Positions 17,272 to 25,548 of a DNA stretch of 64,000 bases are shown here, piece after piece; the stretch's first letter is position 1, and each line of letters starts with the position of its first letter. Origin of the DNA: Bacteroidales bacterium (lineage in GTDB: Bacteria; Bacteroidota; Bacteroidia; Bacteroidales; GCA-2748055); the NCBI GenBank assembly GCA_021738565.1, contig JAIPBT010000001.1:62001-126000 (forward strand), read 5' to 3'. The position numbers and the translations under genes were made by a program. Below the pieces are notes generated by a model. It had not been told where the DNA came from and ran no database searches. It was given only the letters and a program-made list of their open reading frames with translations.

Positions 17272-17350
17272 TCTCTCTTCTTTTACGTATATTGCATGGT
17301 AAATGCACCCCGGAACGCCATGTTCGGAATTAACGAATAAATTTGAACTT

Positions 17351-18364
17351 ATGAATGCGATATCACGTTTGCAACCGCTTGGATTCAACTGGGAAATGTA
17401 CGATCCTTTTATCTTCTGCGCTCACCACAAGGATCAGTATCCCAGGGGGACCAAAGAGTTCGGACCCGGTCCGGATTTGCTATCGGGAAGGAATATTGGA
17501 AATGATTTCACTGTGAAAAATGGATTCAGGATGTACCATGGCAATGTGGTCCCGGGCTTTCCTGTCCATCCACACCGTGGTTTTGAAACTGTTACGATCA
17601 CCCTGGAAGGACTGATCGATCACGCTGATTCCCTTGGTGGCGCAGGCAGGTACGGACAGGGCGATGTGCAATGGATGACAGCAGGAAAGGGCATACAGCA
17701 TGCAGAAATGTTTCCATTGATATACAGAGAAAAAGAAAATCCGCTTGAATTGTTACAAATCTGGATCAACCTTCCGAAAAAGAACAAATTCGTCGATCCA
17801 TATTATAAAATGCTCTGGCATGAAGACCTTCCCGTGATTAGGGAAAAAGACAAAAATGGCAGAAATATCATTACAAGGGTAATCGCAGGAACTTTCAGGC
17901 AAACCAGAGCACTTGATCCCACACCCGACTCCTGGGCAGCCGACCCGGGGAATGAGGTCGGTATATGGATCATTGAGATGGAGCCTGATTCTGAATTAAA
18001 ACTGCCTTCAGCCAATGAGCAGATCACCAGGACGGTTTATAATTACAGGGGGGATGGACTCATTATTGACGGACAGGAGATCCCCGGCTACCACCAGGCG
18101 CTGCTGAATGCATCTTCCGAACTTAACATTCGGAACAAGGAAGCTAAAAGCACCTTTCTGATTGCACAGGGCAAACCTATTGCAGAACCTGTGGCTCAAT
18201 ATGGTCCCTTTGTTATGAACACCAGGACTGAAATTCAACAGGCATACCAGGATTACACGACCACCCGGTTCGGAGGATGGCCTTGGGACAGGAATGACCC
18301 GGTACATGGAAGCGAACCTGTAAGATTTGCAAAATTTGCAGACGGGGAGAAAGAGGAACGATAA
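17351..18364 (+). CDS. Pirin family protein
   Basis: A 337-residue bicupin. The N-terminal cupin carries the metal ligands in PVHPHRGFETVTI, then DSLGGAGRYGQGDVQWMTAGKGIQHAE, as in pirins; the C-terminal cupin (IEMEPDSELKLP onwards) is more divergent. It is somewhat longer than the common 230-300-residue pirins. Pirins are iron-binding proteins; some have quercetinase activity and others act as redox-linked partners, so no reaction can be named here. The ATG at 17351 is chosen because the homologous region starts there; a TTG- or GTG-type extension to 17303 is open but unlikely. Stands alone, with a 98-bp gap before the acyltransferase-like gene. Confidence 0.85.
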   Translation: MNAISRLQPLGFNWEMYDPFIFCAHHKDQYPRGTKEFGPGPDLLSGRNIGNDFTVKNGFRMYHGNVVPGFPVHPHRGFETVTITLEGLIDHADSLGGAGRYGQGDVQWMTAGKGIQHAEMFPLIYREKENPLELLQIWINLPKKNKFVDPYYKMLWHEDLPVIREKDKNGRNIITRVIAGTFRQTRALDPTPDSWAADPGNEVGIWIIEMEPDSELKLPSANEQITRTVYNYRGDGLIIDGQEIPGYHQALLNASSELNIRNKEAKSTFLIAQGKPIAEPVAQYGPFVMNTRTEIQQAYQDYTTTRFGGWPWDRNDPVHGSEPVRFAKFADGEKEER

Positions 18365-18434
18365 GTCCTGACCCTGTAAATTAAACGCTTAACCTTTATC
18401 AATGATAAAACCATCCACTCATCTGACAAATTAT

Positions 18435-18442
18435 TACCTTTG
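18435..18442 (+). promoter_or_regulatory. Candidate -7 promoter box TACCTTTG
   Basis: TACCTTTG matches TAnnTTTG exactly and lies 20 bases before the ATG at 18463, which suits a very short leader. No TTTG is found at the -33 position, so the call is weak. Confidence 0.35.
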
Positions 18443-18462
18443 ATAAAGTCAAAATCACATTG

Positions 18463-19275
18463 ATGATGCCCGGTAAAAACCCCAATACAGATTGGAGAAA
18501 AGTTGCCTCTGCTATTTATAAAAAACCCGCTGATGCGAAAGTGTTCGGATCTGCTGAACTGGATGTCACTGACCTGGAAAAATACATATTTAAAAAAAGA
18601 AGGCAGGGCCTGAAGGTTACCATGACACATATATTCGCGCTGATTTTATCACGCGGACTGAGAGAAGAGGTTCCTGAATTAAATTGCTTTGTCAGAAGAG
18701 GAAATATCATTGAAAGAAAACAGGTGGATGCAATGGTGAGTATATTAATGTCCGATGGATCAATGAGTTCTGTAAAGATTGAAAATGCTGATACATTGAA
18801 TTTATATGAGTGTGCCGAAGAGCTGGCCAAGTCAATAAAAAACACAAGGGCGGGAGATGAAAGCAGAGCAATGCAAATGAAAGAGCTCGTAGGAAAGATC
18901 CCCTGGCCAATCAGAACCTGGTTCTTCAATCTCATTAAATTCCTTACAATAAAATGGGGCGTTTCCATCCCATCTGCCGGACTCAGCGATAATAATTTTG
19001 GCTCATTTGTATTAACCAACATAGGCAGTGTAGGATTGGATACCGGATACCCGGCAATGTTTCCAATTTCAAATGTGGCATTCGTTTTCGTCATTGGAAA
19101 AGCTGAGAAAAAGCCAGTGGTAATTGACGACAAGATCGTTATAAGAAAAATCATGACCATTTCAAGTGCCATGGATCACAGGATTGCTGATGCGATGCAT
19201 GGCGGAAAAATGTTCAGGTACATTAAAAAAATGATCAGGAAGCCGGAGCTGCTTGAAAAGAAACCAGTAAAATAG
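18463..19275 (+). CDS. Stand-alone 2-oxoacid dehydrogenase acyltransferase (E2 catalytic) domain protein
   Basis: A 270-residue protein (ATG 18463 or the next codon) that is only the catalytic E2 domain fold shared with chloramphenicol acetyltransferase; it has no lipoyl or peripheral-subunit-binding domain. Evidence is VTMTHIFALILSRGL, the trimer-core strand FGSFVLTNIGSVGLDTGYP, the FVFVIGKAEKKPVV strand and the active-site segment SSAMDHRIADAMHGGK. The normal motif DHRxxDG reads DHRIADA, so the Gly is lost although the His and Asp remain. No E1 or E3 genes are near. It may transfer an acyl group from CoA to an unknown acceptor. Confidence 0.8.
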   Translation: MMPGKNPNTDWRKVASAIYKKPADAKVFGSAELDVTDLEKYIFKKRRQGLKVTMTHIFALILSRGLREEVPELNCFVRRGNIIERKQVDAMVSILMSDGSMSSVKIENADTLNLYECAEELAKSIKNTRAGDESRAMQMKELVGKIPWPIRTWFFNLIKFLTIKWGVSIPSAGLSDNNFGSFVLTNIGSVGLDTGYPAMFPISNVAFVFVIGKAEKKPVVIDDKIVIRKIMTISSAMDHRIADAMHGGKMFRYIKKMIRKPELLEKKPVK

Positions 19276-19325
19276 GATAATAGTTTAAGGCAAATACCTG
19301 AATGTATCATGCCACCCATCCAAAC

Positions 19326-20618
19326 TTATATTTCTATTTTAAAAAGCCCTTTTGATGTTCGCATAAGGATATCTCCATTAACAAAAGCTGGCGTGGCCCA
19401 TATCTCACCTTTTAAACTGTTCTCTGCTACAAGCTCAAATGACCTTCCTGCCCTGAATACAAGCGTCTCTCCCCTGATTGAATTGACATAGACATTTCCG
19501 CCGGCAACAACAGGTGAAGAATTGTATTTTCCCTTGAGCTTCCGTGTCCATATGGTCTCTCCGTTGGCTGCATCAAGGCAATACAGTACACCCTTTGTAT
19601 CAATTGTGTAAAGCAGTCCTTCATATATTACAGGTGTCAGCAACTGAAGAATAGGAAATTTCTTTCTCCATATCACCTGGTCCGAAATATCCCCGGTCCC
19701 GTCCGGATCTGCGGCGAGCAGCTCACAGTATTTCTCTCCCTCTTCAGGAGTGACAAAACTGGTGAAGAAATATACCTTTCCACCATATTCCACAGGCATC
19801 GAAATGGTTGAATCCTCTCCCTGGGGAATATACCACACCTCTTCCCCTGTCTCCAGGTCATATGCGCTGCATGAAGCCGAGCCGTTTGAAATGAGAAGTT
19901 TCCTGCTATTTACTTCGATGACGATTGGTGTTACATATGCCTTTTTTCCGATTTCAAGCAGTGGCTCAAGAAATTCAGGATCCCTTTCTGCCTTCCAGAT
20001 GGTTTCGCCGGTCCGCTTATCAAGTGCATATATCTCCTGTACATCAGTACCCTCCATATGAACGATCAATTTATTCCCGTACAGGAACAGGGAAGACCCC
20101 GGGCCCTGGATGTGCTCACACTGCATATCGCTCCGTTTCCATACCAGATCGCCCGTCCCGGTATCAATACAGGCTGTTCCGTACCTTCCGAAATGAACAT
20201 ATACATATCCCTCCTCAATCGCCGATGTTGGCGTGGCATACGAATTGATGGAATGTTTCCCGTACACCTTTTCCGGATGGAAAAGATCTACATGATGCAC
20301 TGACTCACCACTGCTGATGTCATAGCAATCTGCAAACATATGCCTCCCGTCCGGTGTAGCAGAGGTCAGCCAGACCTGGTTGTTCATTACTACCGGGGAG
20401 GACCATCCACGTCCCTTAACGGCAACTTTCCAGTCAATATTTGTACTGTCGTTCCATGTTACCGGGTAGTCGCCCGGAGCTGCAATTCCGTCCAGATCAT
20501 TTCCCCGAAAATGTGTCCATGAATCTTTCTGTTGGCTGCATGAAGATGTAGCTAAAACTGTAATTGCAACCAGGGCATAGTAGTAAATTCCTGTTTTCAT
20601 CTGTTGTTTGTTATTCAT
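19326..20618 (-). CDS. PQQ-like beta-propeller lipoprotein (BamB-like fold)
   Basis: A 430-residue exported protein with a lipoprotein signal (lipobox ATSSC) and a series of PQQ-like blade repeats, each with a pattern such as CLDAANGETIWTRKL or YALDKRTGETIWKAE. The opening DSWTHFRGNDLDGI is the typical start of this group. No quinoprotein catalytic residues can be pointed to, so a structural or binding role is more likely than an enzyme. Its start overlaps the 3' end of the ABC permease gene by 8 bp (or begins at an internal ATG at 20600), so it is the third gene of that operon and may work with the transporter at the cell envelope. Confidence 0.87.
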   Translation of the reverse strand: MNNKQQMKTGIYYYALVAITVLATSSCSQQKDSWTHFRGNDLDGIAAPGDYPVTWNDSTNIDWKVAVKGRGWSSPVVMNNQVWLTSATPDGRHMFADCYDISSGESVHHVDLFHPEKVYGKHSINSYATPTSAIEEGYVYVHFGRYGTACIDTGTGDLVWKRSDMQCEHIQGPGSSLFLYGNKLIVHMEGTDVQEIYALDKRTGETIWKAERDPEFLEPLLEIGKKAYVTPIVIEVNSRKLLISNGSASCSAYDLETGEEVWYIPQGEDSTISMPVEYGGKVYFFTSFVTPEEGEKYCELLAADPDGTGDISDQVIWRKKFPILQLLTPVIYEGLLYTIDTKGVLYCLDAANGETIWTRKLKGKYNSSPVVAGGNVYVNSIRGETLVFRAGRSFELVAENSLKGEIWATPAFVNGDILMRTSKGLFKIEI

Positions 20619-23600
20619 TTCTTAGTGCACTGCTCAGTATCCGCCGCTTAAGGGCAGCCCCGGTCATTAAATAGATCCAAATGATCCCGTTAATTAAAAG
20701 AATGGCTACGATCAATAGTATGAAGGAGAACGATATGTCGTTGTTCTTGCTGAACAGGGCCGGTAACGTGGCTGTAATGGCAGCCAGTGAACCGATTATT
20801 GTTCCCGCCAGCAGCAAAGAGGCATATTCACGAACAACCATACTTTTGATCGTTTTTTTACCATATCCCAGCGCCCTCAAAACGGTCAGTTCCTCCCTCC
20901 TTTCAATCACACTCCTGAAAAGAACGATCGACAAACCCACGGTTCCCAGTAACAATCCCAGGGCCCCGAGGACCAGGAATATGGAAAGATAGGTATTTGT
21001 GATTGAATTGAACTCTGTCAGCCTTGCCGGTGCATATTCCATGCTCCATCCAAGGTCCCTCATTCCAAGTGTCAGTTCTTCACTTATCATTGCTGTGTCG
21101 TTTATATTACCATCGACCAGGAATACCCTTGTTCCGCTATTATCCGGGAATCTTTCAAGAAAATAATCACCGGAGATAAGTACATTTCCCTGGAATATTG
21201 AGGGAGCAAGTCCTCCAACCAGAAGCAGCCGCATCCGTTCTCCTTCAGCATCAAGATATTCCAGGGTGTCCCCCACTTTCATTCCAAGTCCCCATTTAAT
21301 AACCGTTTCATCTGCAATGGCAGGAACAAGGTCTCCGGGAAGGTCCTTCTTAAGCACATGCCAGGGTTGATCTTTGTCAAGCCAATCCGTTGCCGTTACA
21401 AACGAAAATCGGCCGGTTAACTGATTTGGGTCTACACCAAGGATCCCTGGGTTCGTGATGCGGTTGAGATTCAGGCATGAAGCATCGTCCCCTTCTGCAA
21501 TTCGCATCTGAACAATCCCGTAATCATCACTTAACCCATAGTTGTAACGCACCCGCTCTTTGTCAAGGTTTTGCAGCACAGGAACACTGGATTCGGCGTA
21601 ATAAAGAAAACCTCCTGTTCCGCTGGATGGGTCCTCTGCATTTATGAACAGGTCCTTCCTGTTGCTGCCTGTGGAAATGACCAGGAAGGTACCGATCGCA
21701 AAAAGTATAACGATGGAGATGCTCCTGGTGGTGTTCCTCAATGTGTTCTTGAATCCCAGTGTGGTTACGTTGCGAACATAAAATTGCGCCGAGCGCATTG
21801 AATAGAGCAGGTTGAAAACAAAAAGCAACCCGGATACCAGCAACAATCCTCCTGCTGCAAAAAACACAGATGCATTTACCACGTCACCTGCAGTATACTG
21901 AAGCAGGATCAGGACTATTGCTGCTGCAAATGCAATTAGAGCCGTGTACCGTATAAAACCTTTCCCGAAAAATTGCAGGGGATGTCTGGTTTTGCGCAAA
22001 TATTTTTCTGACTGCAACCGTATGAATCTCCTCAATGGAAAAAACATGGCTGCCCATGCAATAAGAATCGAAGCTAAAAATCCTGCAAAGAGGGTGAGTG
22101 GCTGAAGGTTGGTAACAAGCATCTCTGTCCGGACAATTTCCATCCAGATGCTGTTAAGGGCATAAAAAACAAGTTCATTGTAAAATACGGAAAGGATGAT
22201 CCCGGTGATGGCTCCGGCAGTGGCAATGAGGATGCCCTCCCACATAAGTATACGGGTGATCATTTTCCTGGTAATTCCGGTGGCGATTAGGGTCGATATC
22301 TGCTCTTTCCTCTCTTCGAGGTTCAACCTGAACAACAGCACCGTGAGCAAGATGGCTCCTGCCAGCAGGAAAAAGGAGAGTCCACCGAAAAGCTGGCTGA
22401 AGTCAACCCCGTTATTTGCGGCAAATTTCGCCTGCTCCTTTACTGATCTTATCTCAAATCCCAAGGCTTTAGGAGATATATTTTCCAGTATCGCCATTTT
22501 CAGGGAATCGATATCTTCTACTTTCCGGTCAATGCGGAAAGATGTATATTTTCCAAACCTGTTTGCCCAGATCTCTTCACCTGCGGAATTGGCAACAAAT
22601 GCTTTCGGGGTTCCCCTGTACCGTGTCCAGTAATCTTCGTCCTTATCCCTGATGCTGTCCAGGTCGATCGGTACACCTGTATCCCAGTCGCGACAATTGC
22701 CTGCATCAGATAAACCCGGAATATCCGGCATCAGGTCCTCATCCCCGTAAACCCCTTTCATGGGCGCCACCGACCTTACAGTAAAGGTCCTTTTTTCAGT
22801 CTGCAAATCACGCAGCAGGCCAACCACGTAATACCTCATCATGATGGTATCTCCTTCTTCAACTCCAATATCCTCTGCGAGCCATTGGTTAACAATTATT
22901 CCATCCCTGTCCAGTTCACTGTCGGGCAAGGTGGAAACGAAGGAATAGGGAGTGACATTCCCCTTGTGCGACAATGAATTGACAAAATAAGTAAGTACGG
23001 GCCGGGCACCAACAGAGGCAGTAAGTATGGCTCCGGCCAACGAGGAGTCAATAAATACCCGGTTGCTTTTTATATCCGTCTGCTCCTTGCCGGGACCACG
23101 GTGAAAATTCAAACCGATATCCCCAACGGTCCAATTGCTGTCAACCAGCTTTGCAACATCAAGGTTGTCCACCGGGTGCGGAAAGGAAAAGAGCAAAAGA
23201 TTCGCCCTGTCGCCCAATTCCATCAGTTCCGACAGCATGGATATAGAAAGGAATATATTGAAAGGAGCTGTCTGGCTATTCTTCAGGTTAAAGTTCCCAA
23301 GCTGATCGGTCCCTGCAATATCAGCAACGAGAACCCGCATAGAAACAGTACTTTCCGCGTCGGAAACAAAAGGGGCGTTCAACGGGACAAGACTTGCACG
23401 GGTCATTCTGACCAGGAATTCATCACCTTTTTCCAATTGGAGCCTGTCGGCAAGATTCCTGCTGATGATCACCTGTTCATTATGAAGATTTCCATACAGA
23501 TCCTTTTGCCCTGCAAAATCATCAAAGTTTGCATCCACCCCTATTACCTGTATATCATTGATGCGTTTTCTTCCCCCGTCAGAAACTGCCATTCCATCCA

Positions 23601-23868
23601 GCAAAAGAACCGGAGCGACAGAAATATCTGCATCTCTTTTGATCCTTTCCGCCAGCGAACGGGTAAAAAAGCGTTCGCCTGATCGCATGGTGTGCGTTAC
23701 TTCCCCGAGCCGCTGTTCCACAATTCTGTTCAGACTGTGTTTTACAGAATCCCCGACGATCAATGAACCCGTGAGCACAGCCGTACTTATGGCAATACCG
23801 AGGGCCAGTAATAAGTTTCTCTTGAAATAGTAAACCAGGCTTCTTATGATGAGTTTTCCCGCCTTCAT
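20611..23868 (-). CDS. Large FtsX-type ABC transporter permease
   Basis: A 1085-residue permease of the FtsX/MacB-PCD superfamily. A first membrane helix (LLLALGIAISTAVLTGSLI, about residues 18-36) precedes a long extracytoplasmic domain; a group of helices follows at about 490-700 (LSFFLLAGAILLTVLLFRL and others), then a second extracytoplasmic domain, then three C-terminal helices (about 960-1080, with LGALGLLLGTVGLSIVLFR). The double-FtsX layout resembles the YbbP/LolE-like group, which moves lipids, lipoproteins or peptides rather than importing solutes. It overlaps the ATPase gene by 4 bp, giving a classical ATPase-permease pair. Substrate unknown. Confidence 0.9.
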   Translation of the reverse strand: MKAGKLIIRSLVYYFKRNLLLALGIAISTAVLTGSLIVGDSVKHSLNRIVEQRLGEVTHTMRSGERFFTRSLAERIKRDADISVAPVLLLDGMAVSDGGRKRINDIQVIGVDANFDDFAGQKDLYGNLHNEQVIISRNLADRLQLEKGDEFLVRMTRASLVPLNAPFVSDAESTVSMRVLVADIAGTDQLGNFNLKNSQTAPFNIFLSISMLSELMELGDRANLLLFSFPHPVDNLDVAKLVDSNWTVGDIGLNFHRGPGKEQTDIKSNRVFIDSSLAGAILTASVGARPVLTYFVNSLSHKGNVTPYSFVSTLPDSELDRDGIIVNQWLAEDIGVEEGDTIMMRYYVVGLLRDLQTEKRTFTVRSVAPMKGVYGDEDLMPDIPGLSDAGNCRDWDTGVPIDLDSIRDKDEDYWTRYRGTPKAFVANSAGEEIWANRFGKYTSFRIDRKVEDIDSLKMAILENISPKALGFEIRSVKEQAKFAANNGVDFSQLFGGLSFFLLAGAILLTVLLFRLNLEERKEQISTLIATGITRKMITRILMWEGILIATAGAITGIILSVFYNELVFYALNSIWMEIVRTEMLVTNLQPLTLFAGFLASILIAWAAMFFPLRRFIRLQSEKYLRKTRHPLQFFGKGFIRYTALIAFAAAIVLILLQYTAGDVVNASVFFAAGGLLLVSGLLFVFNLLYSMRSAQFYVRNVTTLGFKNTLRNTTRSISIVILFAIGTFLVISTGSNRKDLFINAEDPSSGTGGFLYYAESSVPVLQNLDKERVRYNYGLSDDYGIVQMRIAEGDDASCLNLNRITNPGILGVDPNQLTGRFSFVTATDWLDKDQPWHVLKKDLPGDLVPAIADETVIKWGLGMKVGDTLEYLDAEGERMRLLLVGGLAPSIFQGNVLISGDYFLERFPDNSGTRVFLVDGNINDTAMISEELTLGMRDLGWSMEYAPARLTEFNSITNTYLSIFLVLGALGLLLGTVGLSIVLFRSVIERREELTVLRALGYGKKTIKSMVVREYASLLLAGTIIGSLAAITATLPALFSKNNDISFSFILLIVAILLINGIIWIYLMTGAALKRRILSSALRNE

Positions 23869-24542
23869 TTGGTGTGAAGTTTACCTTCTTTAAGTTCATA
23901 AATTGTATTCATGCGGGATGCAAGTTCCCGGGAATGTGTCACAAGGATGAGCGCAATGCCACTGTCCCTGTTCAACTTCATCAGCAAATCTGCCATTTTA
24001 TCCACGTTACTGCTGTCAAGGGCACCGGTAGGTTCATCTGCAAGCAAAACGGATGGATGATTGATCATGGACCTCACTACTGCTGCACGTTGACATTCTC
24101 CGCCCGACAACTGTCCGGGCAGTTTGTCCCTGTGCTCCCATAATCCCACCCTGTTTAGCAACTCCTCTGCATTGCGCAGTTTTTCCTTTTTACCGGATTT
24201 GTCCATCATGGTTGGTATCATTACATTTTCCAGCAAATTGCACTGCGGCAGCAAGTGATGGAACTGGAATACAAATCCGATCTCGCGATTTCGAAACCGG
24301 TCAAGCTCCTTTTCGCTGAACTCAGTAATGTTCTTTTCTTTGAAAATAAAATCTCCTCCGTCCGGGTGGTCAAGGGTTCCGATAATATTCAACAAGGTAC
24401 TTTTTCCGGAACCGGATGGACCCAGAATAGCTATAGAATCACCTTCATTTACCCGGAAGGAGAGACCGTTCAGCACAACCTGGTGTGAAGCTTCGCCAGG
24501 AACACCGTATGATTTCGTAATTTCATCCAATTGTATTAACAT
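23865..24542 (-). CDS. ABC transporter ATP-binding protein (LolD/MacB type)
   Basis: A 225-residue ATPase. Walker A GPSGSGKST, Q-loop GFVFQFHHLLPQ, signature LSGGECQRAAVVRS, Walker B VLLADEPTGALD and the switch His in LVTHSRELA are all intact. The closest group is LolD/MacB/YbbA, which partners FtsX-type permeases. The ATG at 24542 is preferred over a start six codons upstream because the conserved MLIQLDEITKSYG begins there. First gene of the ATPase-permease-propeller operon, divergent from the nitroreductase gene across 108 bp. Confidence 0.94.
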   Translation of the reverse strand: MLIQLDEITKSYGVPGEASHQVVLNGLSFRVNEGDSIAILGPSGSGKSTLLNIIGTLDHPDGGDFIFKEKNITEFSEKELDRFRNREIGFVFQFHHLLPQCNLLENVMIPTMMDKSGKKEKLRNAEELLNRVGLWEHRDKLPGQLSGGECQRAAVVRSMINHPSVLLADEPTGALDSSNVDKMADLLMKLNRDSGIALILVTHSRELASRMNTIYELKEGKLHTK

Positions 24543-24650
24543 AACACAAGATTTGTACACGAATATATTAATTCATTTTATATTAACAGGTGTTTATTTG
24601 ATCAGGATAAATATTAATTTGGTTGAAAATTAACAGCAAATTCATCAACA

Positions 24651-25535
24651 ATGAAAACCAGGATAACCATTGACCAGGGCCTTTGCAACCGGTGCAATAC
24701 CTGCCTTGATATCTGCCCGAACGGCATCTATTTATCTGATGGCGAACATGTTATTACAAGACATAACATGATCGATCTCTGCATTTCCTGCGGTCAATGT
24801 ATGGCAGTATGCCCAAACATGGCGATCAGGGTGAATGAACTCGATTATCAAAAAGACTTCTTCGAACTCAATGGTCATGAGGTGGACAGTGAAGCATTTC
24901 AATACCTGATCCAGTCAAGGCGCTCCGTAAGGAACTTCAGGGACAAACCGGTTCCTGACGACCTTCTGAAACAGGTAGCAGAAGCCATATCCTATGCTCC
25001 TCCCAGTTTTCCTCCCATCACAACAGAAATTACAATTGTCAATGGCAAAGACAAATTGAGCATGGTCTTGCCGGAGATGACAAAATTATACCAAAATCTT
25101 TTGAGGGCCATGAAGAATCCCATTGCAAGACGAATAGTCCGCAGACAAGCCGGTATTGAAAAATTCAAAGTGATAAAAGAACATATTGTGCCTATTTTTA
25201 AGAGGTCTATAGACGACCTAATAGCCGGCTCCCGTGATATCATTATACACAATGCTCCTGCAATGATACTTTTTCATGCCAATCAGGACGCCGGCAACTA
25301 CAGGACAGATCTCCACATTGCACTGACTTTCGGATTGCTTAAAGCACATTCTATCGGGCTGGGCGCTACTGCCATCGACCTGATCCCTCCTGCTGTGCAG
25401 AAGTCTCCTTCACTGCGTGAATTGTTCAGGATCCCTCCCGGGAACAATATTGAAGCATCCATGATCATAGGGTACCCTAAATACAGGTACCGCAGGGGCA
25501 TAAAAAGAGAATTGGCTTCTGTAACCTGGATTTGA
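24651..25535 (+). CDS. Ferredoxin-nitroreductase fusion protein
   Basis: A 294-residue protein with two N-terminal [4Fe-4S] motifs, CNRCNTCLDICP (12-23) and CISCGQCMAVCP (44-55), joined to a nitroreductase-fold flavin domain starting at LIQSRRSVRNFRDKPVP. The C-terminal FMN and substrate part includes AHSIGLGATAIDLIP. The ferredoxin domain would pass electrons directly to FMN; the physiological acceptor is unknown for this family. Cytoplasmic. Its stop is 13 bp from the stop of the convergent T9SS-secreted protein gene. Confidence 0.92.
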   Translation: MKTRITIDQGLCNRCNTCLDICPNGIYLSDGEHVITRHNMIDLCISCGQCMAVCPNMAIRVNELDYQKDFFELNGHEVDSEAFQYLIQSRRSVRNFRDKPVPDDLLKQVAEAISYAPPSFPPITTEITIVNGKDKLSMVLPEMTKLYQNLLRAMKNPIARRIVRRQAGIEKFKVIKEHIVPIFKRSIDDLIAGSRDIIIHNAPAMILFHANQDAGNYRTDLHIALTFGLLKAHSIGLGATAIDLIPPAVQKSPSLRELFRIPPGNNIEASMIIGYPKYRYRRGIKRELASVTWI

Positions 25536-25548
25536 TCCTTGATAAAAG

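Noticed and set aside
18516-19172. 218-codon open frame antisense to the E2-like gene, and a 203-codon one at 41031-41642
   Set aside because: They lie opposite well-supported conserved genes and lack recognisable motifs.
1-19275. A canonical polysaccharide utilisation locus
   Set aside because: No SusC/SusD pair was found, and transport is by a TRAP system, so the term would be misleading for what is visible.
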